NCBI GenBank assembly: GCA_002470135.1
Contig: DKNC01000039.1
Span: forward strand, 16,388-50,415
Direction of reading: 5' to 3'
Length of the DNA: 34,028 nt
Source of the DNA: Actinobacteria bacterium UBA7398
Lineage (GTDB): Bacteria; Actinomycetota; Actinomycetes; Nanopelagicales; Nanopelagicaceae
The position numbers and the translations under genes are program-made. This document shows positions 15,967 through 23,771 of this stretch, piece by piece; within the stretch, counting starts at the first letter, position 1, and the number at the start of each line of letters is the position of its first letter. The notes beneath the pieces are model-generated. The model saw only the letters and a list, made by a program, of their open reading frames with translations. It was not told the DNA's origin and made no database searches.

Positions 15967-17832
15967 ATGTCAATGCATGCAACATGGATGTCCTTCAGAT
16001 CGCTCACTCAAGATCAATCAGTAAAAGATCAAAAATTAAAACCAGGAACCATTAAGCGAATCGTAAGTTTCGCGGTGCCATATAAAAATTCACTCGTTAT
16101 TTATTTAATTACCGTTGTTTTAGATGCGCTCTTGGTGGTCGCGACTCCGTTACTTTTGCGTCGGTTAATTGATCATGGTGTTATTCCGGGCAATGCGGAT
16201 TTAGTTACAAAATTGGCAATAGCGGTCGGTGTGCTGGCAATTTTTGACGCCTTGTTGAGTATGGCTGGAAGATGGTTTTCTGCTCGCATCGGTGAATGGT
16301 TAATTTATGATTTGCGAACCCAAGTTTTTCAACATGTTCAACGGCAGTCCATTGCATTTTTTACTCGAACTCAAACTGGAGCGCTGATTTCGCGAATTAA
16401 TTCCGATGTAATAGGCGCACAACAAGCATTTACGGCAACGCTTTCCGGCGTAATTAGTAATGTGATAAGTCTGATATTAGTTACTGTCACTATGTTGATT
16501 CTTTCGTGGCAGATAACAATCGTTTCGTTGGTCTTACTACCGATATTTTTAATTCCTACAAAATGGGTGGGCAAAAAACTACAGAAATACACACGGGAGT
16601 CATTTAATTTAAACGCAGAAATGTCATCGACCATGACCGAACGTTTCAACGTCTCTGGAGCGCTATTGGTATCACTTTACGGAGATCCGATTGCAGAGCG
16701 CGAGCATTTTTCCAGCCGCGCGAGAAAAGTAGCGAATATTGGAATCAGCATCGCACTTTTGAATCGAATCTTTTTCATCGCACTTACCTCCATTGCTGCG
16801 GTGGCAACGGCTTTTGCTTATGGTATTGGGGGCCATTTAGCTATCAATGGCGCCGTGACTGTCGGTACCTTAATTGCAATTACATCATTACTTGCTCGTT
16901 TGTACGGACCATTGACCGCGCTTTCAAATGTAAGAGTGGATGTAATGACGGCGTTAGTTTCATTTGAGCGAGTCTTTGAAGTTTTGGATTTAGAACCGAT
17001 GGTGCAAGATAGGGAATCCGCAATTTTATTGGAAAAGAAACCGCTAAGCATTTCTTTCGAAGGTGTTAAATTCTCTTATCCAAAAGCGAATGAAATTTCG
17101 CTAGCTTCGCTGGAATCAGTAGCAAAACCAGAAACAATTGAGAGCGGTGAGATCTTAAAAGGGATCTCCTTCGAATGCGCGCCTGGGACGCTCACAGCTT
17201 TAGTGGGACCATCTGGAGCTGGCAAAACTACAATCAGTGCTTTAGTTCCGCGACTTTATGATGTAACTGGCGGTGCGATTAAAGTAGATGGCAATGACAT
17301 TAGAGATTTAAGAATTTCTTCCTTGCGGGAAGCAATCGGCGTAGTAACCCAAGATGCTCATATGTTTCACGATTCCATTGCAGCAAATCTTTATTATGCA
17401 AAAAAGGATGCAACTGAAAGTGAGATGCGCGCTGCTTGTGAAGCTGCACAGATCTGGGAATTAATCGCATCCTTGCCCAATGGGTTCGATACTGTCGTGG
17501 GAGAGCGCGGTCATAGATTGTCCGGTGGTGAAAAACAGCGACTAGCAATCGCGCGATTGCTATTGAAAGCACCACGAATCGTAATTCTCGATGAAGCCAC
17601 AGCGCATTTGGATTCTGAGAATGAAGCGCTAGTTCAAGAAGCTTTAGCGCATGCGTTAAAAGGTAGAACGAGTATTGTGATTGCACATCGACTCTCAACA
17701 GTTCGCGCTGCTGACCAGATACTAGTTTTACAAGACGGGAACATCGCCGAACGAGGTAAACATGATGAATTGGTCAATGCTGACGGACTTTATTCTGAGC
17801 TTTACGCTCGGCAATCACTTGTTGGCACGTAA
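15967..17832 (+). CDS. ABC transporter half-exporter (permease-ATPase fusion)
   Basis: Type IV (MsbA/ABCB-like) exporter half-molecule of 621 residues that should work as a homodimer or heterodimer. Six transmembrane segments span about residues 40-320. The nucleotide-binding domain has Walker A GPSGAGKTT (414-422), LSGGEKQRL (from 518), Walker B IVILDEATAHLD (from 538) and the H-loop IVIAHRLS. An insertion of about 20 residues (NEISLASLESVAKPETIESG) lies between the FSYP strand and Walker A; I recall it as a trait of some actinobacterial exporters. The substrate cannot be read. There is no Shine-Dalgarno; TACTGT ends 7 nt before the ATG, so it may have its own leaderless promoter despite starting 3 nt after sufT. 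Confidence 0.92.
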   Translation: MSMHATWMSFRSLTQDQSVKDQKLKPGTIKRIVSFAVPYKNSLVIYLITVVLDALLVVATPLLLRRLIDHGVIPGNADLVTKLAIAVGVLAIFDALLSMAGRWFSARIGEWLIYDLRTQVFQHVQRQSIAFFTRTQTGALISRINSDVIGAQQAFTATLSGVISNVISLILVTVTMLILSWQITIVSLVLLPIFLIPTKWVGKKLQKYTRESFNLNAEMSSTMTERFNVSGALLVSLYGDPIAEREHFSSRARKVANIGISIALLNRIFFIALTSIAAVATAFAYGIGGHLAINGAVTVGTLIAITSLLARLYGPLTALSNVRVDVMTALVSFERVFEVLDLEPMVQDRESAILLEKKPLSISFEGVKFSYPKANEISLASLESVAKPETIESGEILKGISFECAPGTLTALVGPSGAGKTTISALVPRLYDVTGGAIKVDGNDIRDLRISSLREAIGVVTQDAHMFHDSIAANLYYAKKDATESEMRAACEAAQIWELIASLPNGFDTVVGERGHRLSGGEKQRLAIARLLLKAPRIVILDEATAHLDSENEALVQEALAHALKGRTSIVIAHRLSTVRAADQILVLQDGNIAERGKHDELVNADGLYSELYARQSLVGT

Positions 17833-18552
17833 TTCTTCCCGAAAAATTAATACTCTGCCAAATAGCGCAAGGGCTGCAAATAGAAACCATTGAAACGCGT
17901 AGGCAAAATGTGGGCCATCGGTTAATTCTGGCAGTGGATTAGGAAACTTTGGCGTTAATCGTTGATCACTTGCTTTTAACAAATCCAGCGAAAAATTGGA
18001 AGTATTAACGGATTGCGACTTATCCCAATTCTGCAATTCCGATTTTCCATTGTTAGGAATTGCAAAGAAACTGCCTTGAATTCGGTTATTTAAATCATTA
18101 GTTCGCAATCTCGCAGTTATGGTTACTTGGGTAATTCCGGTAGCTTCAGATTTCGGCGGTGTCTTAGCATCTTTGCCGGCTTGAATCCATCCTCGATCAA
18201 CCCAGAAAATATCGCCACTGACGGAAGTAAATAGCGTGATCACGCCGAAACCATATTTTCCATTTTCGTAACGATTTCGCAGAAGTAATTCATGCTCAGG
18301 CGAGAATGATCCGGTGACGGTAACGCTACGCCATTGGTTTGCGGGCAACGTCGAAGGTTTCTTAGTTAGCTTACCAAATTCGGTTTCAGATATTGGTGTC
18401 AGTGCAATATTGGATTTAACTTGTGCGTTTGCATCGTGGCGAATCACGCCGCGGTGGTATTGCCAGATTCCGGCTTTAGCGCAACCAATAAGAGCAAAAA
18501 GCGTTAATAGAGTTAAGCCAATCGCTACCGGTGAAAGCAAAGCGCGTTTCAT
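17815..18552 (-). CDS. SURF1 family cytochrome oxidase assembly protein
   Basis: Membrane protein helping heme insertion into or assembly of aa3-type cytochrome c oxidase. The product has 245 residues with an N-terminal transmembrane helix (about 8-29) and a C-terminal one (about 215-235) flanking an extracytoplasmic domain. Family marks are GIWQYHRG right after the first helix, VTVTGSFSPEHELLLRNR, VDRGWI, and DGPHFAYAFQWFLFA. A TANNNT element lies 6 nt before the ATG. The 3' end overlaps the end of the convergent ABC transporter gene by 18 nt. The gene links functionally to ctaA elsewhere in the window. Confidence 0.9.
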   Translation of the reverse strand: MKRALLSPVAIGLTLLTLFALIGCAKAGIWQYHRGVIRHDANAQVKSNIALTPISETEFGKLTKKPSTLPANQWRSVTVTGSFSPEHELLLRNRYENGKYGFGVITLFTSVSGDIFWVDRGWIQAGKDAKTPPKSEATGITQVTITARLRTNDLNNRIQGSFFAIPNNGKSELQNWDKSQSVNTSNFSLDLLKASDQRLTPKFPNPLPELTDGPHFAYAFQWFLFAALALFGRVLIFREELRANK

Positions 18553-18558
18553 AAGAGA

Positions 18559-18564
18559 ATCGTA
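18559..18564 (-). promoter_or_regulatory. -10 element of SURF1 gene (leaderless)
   Basis: Minus-strand TACGAT is followed by six bases (TCTCTT) and the SURF1 ATG. It lies in the 17-nt gap after the DUF3099 gene, so SURF1 may be transcribed separately from it. No Shine-Dalgarno is present. Confidence 0.45.
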
Positions 18565-18569
18565 CTTAC

Positions 18570-18851
18570 TTAATTAGGGCCTTCGGAACCCGAAGCAATT
18601 TCCTTTGCATTGGCGTTAAAGTACGAGGTATTTCCAGTAACGGTTTCTCGACCAGCGTTTGCAATGATCACCGCGATATACGGGAGCGTTACCGCGCCTA
18701 ATAGAAAGAACCAACGAAAAGGTGATGGCGTTATAACAGTTAGTATGAAACAAAGCGTCCTAATCATCATTGAAATGAAATAGCGTTTTTGTCGTCCCGG
18801 AAGATCATCGCTAAGCGCGCTTTGTGCCGAGGTGATTCGATGAACTTTCAT
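18570..18851 (-). CDS. DUF3099 small membrane protein
   Basis: Uncharacterised actinobacterial membrane protein of 93 residues. It matches the DUF3099 pattern: N-terminal ITSAQSALSDDL, a conserved RQKRYFISMMIRTLCF, then two hydrophobic segments (about 27-45 and 47-64) ending in TLPYIAVIIANAGRE. The C-terminal 28 residues are polar and look unstructured. Its function is unknown. The ATG lacks a Shine-Dalgarno and has TAGGCT 6 nt upstream. It is divergent from fabG across a 78-bp gap. Confidence 0.85.
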   Translation of the reverse strand: MKVHRITSAQSALSDDLPGRQKRYFISMMIRTLCFILTVITPSPFRWFFLLGAVTLPYIAVIIANAGRETVTGNTSYFNANAKEIASGSEGPN

Positions 18852-18857
18852 ACACTC

Positions 18858-18863
18858 AGCCTA
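18858..18863 (-). promoter_or_regulatory. -10 element of DUF3099 gene (leaderless)
   Basis: Minus-strand TAGGCT is followed by six bases (GAGTGT) and the ATG. It shares the divergent gap with the fabG promoter, the two -10 elements being 54 bp apart. No Shine-Dalgarno or clear -35 is seen. Confidence 0.5.
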
Positions 18864-18917
18864 AGACGCAACCCCGTTCTTCGCACCTTAAATTCCTACT
18901 TACGCCTGAGTAACAGG

Positions 18918-18923
18918 TAGATT
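18918..18923 (+). promoter_or_regulatory. -10 element of fabG-fabI operon (leaderless)
   Basis: TAGATT is followed by six bases (TCGCAC) and the fabG ATG. An overlapping AGGTAG could be read as a poor Shine-Dalgarno, but the -10 spacing matches five other genes in this window, which favours a leaderless transcript. Confidence 0.5.
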
Positions 18924-18929
18924 TCGCAC

Positions 18930-19634
18930 ATGTCACGCAATGTCTTAATTACTGGCGGAAACCGTGGCATCGGGCTCGCAATCGCAGAACATTTCAAAGC
19001 TATTGGCGACAATGTAATTGTGACCTACAGATCTGGTAACCCACCAAGTAATTTTGAATCTGTAATTATGGATGTTACTTCCACAGAAAGCGTTGAATCT
19101 GGCTTCAGTGAAATTGAAGAGAAATACGGTGCGATTGAAGTTTTAATCGCTAATGCTGGAATCACCCGTGATGGTTTGGTGCTGCGGATGAGTGATGCCG
19201 ATTTTGAAGATGTTTTTCAAGCTAATTTGATGGGATCTTTTCGAGTTGCTCGACGCGCTAGCAAAGCGATGCTTAAATTAAAACGCGGCAGCATGATTTT
19301 TATCGGCTCGATAGTTGGAAGTATTGGTGCCGCCGGTCAAGTGAATTACGCGGCCAGCAAAGCCGGCTTGATTGGAATGACGAAATCTTTAGCAAAAGAA
19401 TTAGGTAGCCGCGGTATTACTGCGAATGTGGTCGCCCCCGGATTTGTGGAAACCGATATGACCGCTACTTTGGATCAAAACCGTAGAGATGAAATTGCAG
19501 CTGCAGTGCCGCTACGAAGATTTTCCAGTGGCGCAGAAATTGCTAGCGTTGTCGGATTCTTGGCATCCGATGGTGCTCGCTATATAACCGGGGCAGTATT
19601 GCCAGTAGATGGTGGATTAGGAATGGGGTCATAA
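18930..19634 (+). CDS. fabG: 3-oxoacyl-[ACP] reductase FabG
   Basis: NADPH-dependent short-chain dehydrogenase that reduces 3-oxoacyl-ACP in fatty acid elongation. The product has 234 residues, slightly short but complete. The cofactor loop is TGGNRGIG and NAG is present. The catalytic residues are Ser127, Tyr140 and Lys144 (NYAASKAG). The C-terminus GAVLPVDGGLGMGS is typical. The next gene, fabI, overlaps by one base (TAATG). The FabG-InhA pair is a standard actinobacterial arrangement of type II fatty acid synthesis. Confidence 0.95.
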   Translation: MSRNVLITGGNRGIGLAIAEHFKAIGDNVIVTYRSGNPPSNFESVIMDVTSTESVESGFSEIEEKYGAIEVLIANAGITRDGLVLRMSDADFEDVFQANLMGSFRVARRASKAMLKLKRGSMIFIGSIVGSIGAAGQVNYAASKAGLIGMTKSLAKELGSRGITANVVAPGFVETDMTATLDQNRRDEIAAAVPLRRFSSGAEIASVVGFLASDGARYITGAVLPVDGGLGMGS

Positions 19635-20407
19635 TGGGAATTGTTAAAGATAAAAATATTTTGGTAACTGGGGTACTAACCGACGCCTCGATTGCGTTTC
19701 ATATCGCACGCTTAGCTCAAGATGAAGGCGCTAATGTCATTCTAAGTTCTTATGGTCGGGTTCATAGATTGACTGAAAGAATTGCGGGACGGTTACCAAA
19801 ATTAGCGCCAGTAATTCAATTAGATGTTACTAACGACGAAGATTTGGCTGCGCTGCCAGATCGGGTCCGCGAACATTTGCCGCATTTAGATGGGGTAGTT
19901 CACTCGATTGGGTTTGCACCCGAGAGCGCTCTTGGCGGAAATTTTTTAAATACAGAGTGGAACGATGTTGCAGTCGCGATGCAAGTTTCGGCGTTTTCAT
20001 TTAAATCATTGACCATGGCAGCAAAGCCGCTTTTCCGAAAAGAAGCGGGAGCTAGCGTGGTCGGTTTAGATTTTGATGCAACTGTGGCCTGGCCCAAATA
20101 CGATTGGATGGGTGTTGCTAAAGCTGCACTGGAATCTACTTCGCGTTATTTAGCACGAGATTTGGGAAGTGAAAATATTCGGGTGAATTTAGTCGCGGCT
20201 GGTCCAATTCGAACAATGGCTGCTAAATCAATCCCAGGTTTTTCGGATTTCGAAACAGTTTGGAATGATCGAGCGCCGTTGCATTGGGATGTAACCGATC
20301 CAGTGCCAGCTGCGCAAGCGGTAGTTGCGCTGCTTTCACCTTGGTTCCCAAAAACAACTGCGGAAATTATCCACGTTGATGGTGGATTACATGGAATGGG
20401 CGCGTAG
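19634..20407 (+). CDS. fabI: Enoyl-[ACP] reductase, InhA/FabI type
   Basis: NADH-dependent reduction of trans-2-enoyl-ACP, the last step of the elongation cycle. The product has 257 residues. The divergent N-terminal cofactor motif TGVLTDASIAFHIA, LDGVVHSIGFAP, the catalytic Tyr156-x2-Met159-x3-Lys163 (KYDWMGVAK), LVAAGPIRTMAA and the C-terminal IIHVDGGLHGMG are all visible. It is closer to mycobacterial InhA than to FabV or FabK. The ATG overlaps the fabG stop, so the two are translationally coupled. Confidence 0.95.
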   Translation: MGIVKDKNILVTGVLTDASIAFHIARLAQDEGANVILSSYGRVHRLTERIAGRLPKLAPVIQLDVTNDEDLAALPDRVREHLPHLDGVVHSIGFAPESALGGNFLNTEWNDVAVAMQVSAFSFKSLTMAAKPLFRKEAGASVVGLDFDATVAWPKYDWMGVAKAALESTSRYLARDLGSENIRVNLVAAGPIRTMAAKSIPGFSDFETVWNDRAPLHWDVTDPVPAAQAVVALLSPWFPKTTAEIIHVDGGLHGMGA

Positions 20408-20652
20408 TTACGCTCAATTTCGGCTTTACCGGTTCTTGCGATAACCTTTGGCTCGTTCGGTTCTTGAAACCGATGCCAAGTGGAGCTGCCGCTCCCACCT
20501 TCGTCGCCACTACTAAGTGAGCGAGCTGGTCAAGGAAGATCGCAGAATTTATGCGGTCATGAGCACTTATGTGCGCATTGCGGCGAAACTACTTTCATTG
20601 TAATTCAAGAGCTTAACAATTCGCTCTAAATTTTTCATGAAAGGGAGTAATT
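20408..20652 (+). promoter_or_regulatory. infC operon promoter and structured leader
   Basis: This 245-nt gap holds no gene I can support. A -10-like GCGATAACCT (20438-20447) is identical over 10 bases to the -10 region of the rRNA promoter at 33762-33771, but its -35 is poor. Downstream hairpins are CGGTT(20458-20462)/AACCG(20468-20472) and GTGGAGC(20480-20486)/GCTCCCAC(20491-20498), the latter with one bulge. CGGTTCTTG occurs twice (20430 and 20458), so alternative pairing with AACCG is possible. A small hairpin GCGT/ACGC (20402-20413) straddles the fabI stop. An AAGGGAG Shine-Dalgarno (20641-20647) ends the region. Leader control of infC-rpmI-rplT is known in other bacteria; here it is inference. 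Confidence 0.45.
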
Positions 20653-21237
20653 ATCAGCACTGAACCACGCATCAATGATCGAATCCGGGAATCGGAAGTT
20701 CGTCTCATTGGAGCATCTGGCGAACAAGTCGGAGTTATCGATATCGATAGCGCACTTCGGATGGCCGAAGAAATCGGACTTGATCTCGTGGAGATTGCTG
20801 CAGAGGCAACACCACCTGTCTGCAAGATTATGGATTTCGGAAAATACAAATACGAAATCGCGCAGAAAGCCCGCGAAGCTCGACAGAACCAGACCCACAT
20901 TGTGGTTAAGGAGATGCGTATGCGGCCAAATATTGAGAGCCACGATTATGAAACCAAGCGGAATCATATTGAAAAGTTCTTAAAAGGCGGCGATAAAGTG
21001 AAGGTAACTATTCAATTCCGTGGCAGAGAACAGAGTCGGCCAGAGCTAGGTTACAAATTACTACAACGTCTTGCACAAGATGTTGTGGAAATTGCATTCG
21101 TTGAATTTGCACCAAGGCAAGAAGGACGAAGCATGACTATGGTTCTGGGCCCGGTTAAACGTAAGAGCGATGCGTTAGCTGAAGCTAAGAAAGCGAAGAA
21201 AGCGGCCGAAAAAGCTGCTGCTTCGCAACAACTTTAA
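20653..21237 (+). CDS. infC: Translation initiation factor IF-3, non-canonical ATC start
   Basis: Binds the 30S subunit and enforces correct start-codon choice. With a start at ATC 20653 the product has 194 residues. It begins [19 protein letters not shown] after the initiator, the normal IF-3 N-domain. The frame has a TGA at 20638-20640, and no ATG, GTG or TTG occurs before 20761, which is already inside the N-domain. AAGGGAG lies 5 nt before ATC (2 nt before the alternative ATT at 20650). Rare starts on infC are known to allow autoregulation, as with the AUU of Escherichia coli. The C-terminus carries the IF-3 core [16 protein letters not shown] and a Lys/Ala-rich tail. Confidence 0.93.
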   Translation: MSTEPRINDRIRESEVRLIGASGEQVGVIDIDSALRMAEEIGLDLVEIAAEATPPVCKIMDFGKYKYEIAQKAREARQNQTHIVVKEMRMRPNIESHDYETKRNHIEKFLKGGDKVKVTIQFRGREQSRPELGYKLLQRLAQDVVEIAFVEFAPRQEGRSMTMVLGPVKRKSDALAEAKKAKKAAEKAAASQQL

Positions 21238-21278
21238 ATCGATCTAAATTTCAAAGCTAAATAAAACGGAGGAATGAA

Positions 21279-21476
21279 ATGCCTAAGATGAAATCACATA
21301 GTGGCGCGAAGAAGACTTTCCGCGTTACTGGTACCGGAAAGATCATGCATGAGCGTGCCGGAAAGCGTCACCTCCTTGAGCGTAAATCATCACGCCACAC
21401 ACGTCGCCTCACTAATGATGCGGCTGCTAGCAAACCAAATACTTTTTCTGCAAAACGCCTATTGGGCTTGAAGTAG
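21279..21476 (+). CDS. rpmI: Ribosomal protein bL35
   Basis: Small basic protein of the 50S subunit, 65 residues, beginning [20 protein letters not shown] and containing [14 protein letters not shown]. The length and sequence are normal. The ATG follows an ACGGAGGA Shine-Dalgarno, one of the strongest in the window. It is the second gene of the infC-rpmI-rplT operon. Confidence 0.98.
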   Translation: MPKMKSHSGAKKTFRVTGTGKIMHERAGKRHLLERKSSRHTRRLTNDAAASKPNTFSAKRLLGLK

Positions 21477-21528
21477 TCGAAATCATCGGTCCGAAATAAA
21501 TTTAAGAAATTAGAAGAGGAGAAATAAA

Positions 21529-21891
21529 ATGGCAAGAGTTAAACGTGGTGTACACGCAGCGAAGAAGCGTCGTACCACTCTCGAACGCGCAAGTGGTTAC
21601 CGTGGTCAACGCTCCCGGCTTTTCACAAAGGCGAAAGAGCAAGTCACGCACTCTATGGTTTACGCATTCAACGACCGTAAGGATAAGAAAGGCGATTTCC
21701 GCCAACTTTGGATTACTCGCATTAATGCCGCTTCACGTGCAAACGGTCTGACCTATAACCGTTTCATGCAAGGTCTTAAAGCAGCTGGCGTAGAAGTTGA
21801 CCGCCGCGTCCTTTCAGATCTAGCAACTAACGATCCAAAAGCATTTGCTAATTTGGTCGAAGTTGCTCGCAAAAATGTAAAAGTTTCCTAA
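21529..21891 (+). CDS. rplT: Ribosomal protein bL20
   Basis: Early-assembly 50S protein that binds 23S rRNA and, in several bacteria, represses its own operon. The product has 120 residues, with the basic N-terminal arm [19 protein letters not shown] and the globular part [20 protein letters not shown] strong Shine-Dalgarno (GAGGAG) precedes the ATG. It is third in the infC operon. Whether it binds the leader at 20458-20498 cannot be told from sequence. Confidence 0.98.
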   Translation: MARVKRGVHAAKKRRTTLERASGYRGQRSRLFTKAKEQVTHSMVYAFNDRKDKKGDFRQLWITRINAASRANGLTYNRFMQGLKAAGVEVDRRVLSDLATNDPKAFANLVEVARKNVKVS

Positions 21892-21897
21892 TCTAAA

Positions 21898-22704
21898 ATG
21901 ATTACGAGCCTTCATTCGCCGCATGTTGAGCGAGTGAAGGCTCTTTTAGGTTCTAGGGGAGTCAAAGAGCGAAAAGTTGAATCAAAATTTATTGCAGAAG
22001 GTTTGCAATCAATCCGCGAAGCAATAAATTTCGGAGATCCTAAGTTAGACACTTTATATTTAACAGAAACAGGTAAAGCGAAGCTAGAAGATGAAGATCT
22101 TTTAACTAGTGCGATACTTGGCAAAACTATCGAAGTTTCTGATGAAGTTATGCGGGCGATGGCAGATACCGTTACACCACAAGGCATCTTGGCTCTCTGT
22201 GATATCTCCAAACACAATTTCCCAAATTTTATTTCAAAACAACCGCTTCGCATTGCCTATTTTTGGCAAATTCAAGATCCAGGCAATGCTGGCGCAGTAA
22301 TTCGCACCGCTGACGCATTTGGATTTAATGCGATCGTTTTCTCAGACCAATGTGTAGATGTTTATTCGCCAAAAGTTGTTAGAGCTACCGCAGGATCGCT
22401 CTGGCATATTCCAGTTTTCGAAGACGTTGCGATTTCGGAACTTAAGGAACTTGCGCAAAAGAATGGAATTGAGATCTTTGGCACGGACGGAAATAGCGAT
22501 ATTGCACTACCAGACGCGTTACTAAAATTGAATAAGAAACCTTCAATCTGGGTTTTTGGGAATGAAGCCCGTGGACTACCAAGTGAAGTTTCAGCAGATT
22601 TGAATTTAGTCACAATACCCATGGAAGGGCGAGCCGAAAGCTTGAATTTGGCAGCGGCAGCCACCGTTGTGATGTACGAAGTTTCGCAAGCAACCAAGCT
22701 TTAA
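21898..22704 (+). CDS. SpoU/TrmH family 2'-O-methyltransferase (23S rRNA type)
   Basis: Probable SAM-dependent RNA ribose methyltransferase of 268 residues. An N-terminal substrate-binding domain (about 1-105) is followed by the SPOUT knot with the three SpoU motifs: QDPGNAGAVIRTADAFG, VFGNEARGL and IPMEGRAESLNLAAAA. The position 6 nt after rplT is conserved in actinobacteria, which suggests a link to 50S maturation. The target nucleotide is not known from sequence. There is no good Shine-Dalgarno; it may rely on coupling to rplT. Confidence 0.92.
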   Translation: MITSLHSPHVERVKALLGSRGVKERKVESKFIAEGLQSIREAINFGDPKLDTLYLTETGKAKLEDEDLLTSAILGKTIEVSDEVMRAMADTVTPQGILALCDISKHNFPNFISKQPLRIAYFWQIQDPGNAGAVIRTADAFGFNAIVFSDQCVDVYSPKVVRATAGSLWHIPVFEDVAISELKELAQKNGIEIFGTDGNSDIALPDALLKLNKKPSIWVFGNEARGLPSEVSADLNLVTIPMEGRAESLNLAAAATVVMYEVSQATKL

Positions 22705-22742
22705 TCTGCGATTAAATAACGCATCTCCCGCTACTCACTTAG

Positions 22743-22748
22743 TAGACT
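22743..22748 (+). promoter_or_regulatory. -10 element of pheS-pheT operon (leaderless)
   Basis: TAGACT is followed by six bases (TCCATC) and the pheS GTG. There is no Shine-Dalgarno in the 50-nt gap after the methyltransferase gene. No attenuator, T-box or leader peptide is visible either, which fits a leaderless transcript. Confidence 0.55.
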
Positions 22749-22754
22749 TCCATC

Positions 22755-23771
22755 GTGTCATTAACCGTAGCTTCTATCGAGAGTGATAAGAAAGCAGCCC
22801 TCAGCGCGCTTTTGAATGCAGGGAATCTCGATGATTTGAAAATGGCCCGGTTGGCTCACGTTGGTGATAAGTCGCCATTAGCGAAAGCAAATCAAGCTCT
22901 TGGATCTTTGCCTGGGAGTGAACGAGCCGAATTTGGCAAAGTGATTGGCGCAGCACGCGCTGAAGTTAATTCGGCATATGGAGAACGTGAAGAATTTCTA
23001 ATCGGCGAGCGGGATAGCAAAATTTTAGCGGCGGAGCGGGTTGATGTTTCACTTCCTACAAAACGCGGAAGTGTTGGCGGGCTGCATCCTCTTACTATCC
23101 TCACCAACGAAATTTCCGATTTATTCGTCGGACTTGGTTACACCGTTGCCGAAGGTCCCGAACTTGAATCTGGTTGGTTAAATTTTGATGCGCTAAATAT
23201 TCCAGCTGATCATCCAGCAAGAACCATGCAAGATACTTTTTTTGTGGAGCCGTTAGATTCAGGTTTAGTGATGCGAACTCACACTTCGCCAGTTCAGATT
23301 CGTACAATGTTAGATCGGAAGCCGCCAATATATGTAATTTGTCCGGGTCGCACTTATCGCGCTGATGAATTGGATGCCACCCACACGCCGGTTTTTAATC
23401 AAGTTGAAGGGCTAGTTATTGATAAAGGCATAACCATGGCCCATTTGAAAGGCACACTAGATTTCTTTGCGGCGAAAATGTTTGGCCCAGATGTCACAAC
23501 TAGAATTCGACCATCTTTTTTTCCATTTACTGAACCAAGCGCTGAAGTAGATTTCTTCTATCGTGGTCGCTGGGTTGAATGGGGCGGCTGCGGCATGGTT
23601 AATCCAAAAGTTTTACAGGCATGCGGTGTCGATACCGATGAATACTCTGGATTTGCATTTGGAATGGGGCTAGAACGAACTCTTATGGTTCGCCACGGTA
23701 TTGCAGATATGCATGACATAGTTGAGGGCGATATTAGATTTTCTCAAGCTTTTGGCACAGGTACCCGATGA
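22755..23771 (+). CDS. pheS: Phenylalanyl-tRNA synthetase alpha subunit
   Basis: Catalytic subunit of the alpha2beta2 enzyme charging tRNA-Phe. The product has 338 residues. An N-terminal coiled-coil (about 1-85) is followed by the class II core: HPARTMQDTFFV (motif 1 area), GRTYRADELDATHTPVFNQ (motif 2) and FAFGMGLERTLM (motif 3). The start is GTG with no Shine-Dalgarno, and a -10 element lies 6 nt upstream. The stop overlaps pheT as ATGA. Confidence 0.97.
   Translation: MSLTVASIESDKKAALSALLNAGNLDDLKMARLAHVGDKSPLAKANQALGSLPGSERAEFGKVIGAARAEVNSAYGEREEFLIGERDSKILAAERVDVSLPTKRGSVGGLHPLTILTNEISDLFVGLGYTVAEGPELESGWLNFDALNIPADHPARTMQDTFFVEPLDSGLVMRTHTSPVQIRTMLDRKPPIYVICPGRTYRADELDATHTPVFNQVEGLVIDKGITMAHLKGTLDFFAAKMFGPDVTTRIRPSFFPFTEPSAEVDFFYRGRWVEWGGCGMVNPKVLQACGVDTDEYSGFAFGMGLERTLMVRHGIADMHDIVEGDIRFSQAFGTGTR

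Noticed and set aside
17300..17698. Minus-strand open frame within the exporter ATPase domain
   Set aside because: It is the complement of conserved Walker and signature motifs; the composition is not protein-like.
20408..20652. tRNA, small RNA gene or small protein in the gap before infC
   Set aside because: No cloverleaf, CCA end or plausible start with Shine-Dalgarno was found. The hairpins fit a leader better.
20761..21237. IF-3 starting at the first ATG
   Set aside because: It would delete conserved N-domain sequence that is plainly encoded from 20656 onward behind a Shine-Dalgarno.
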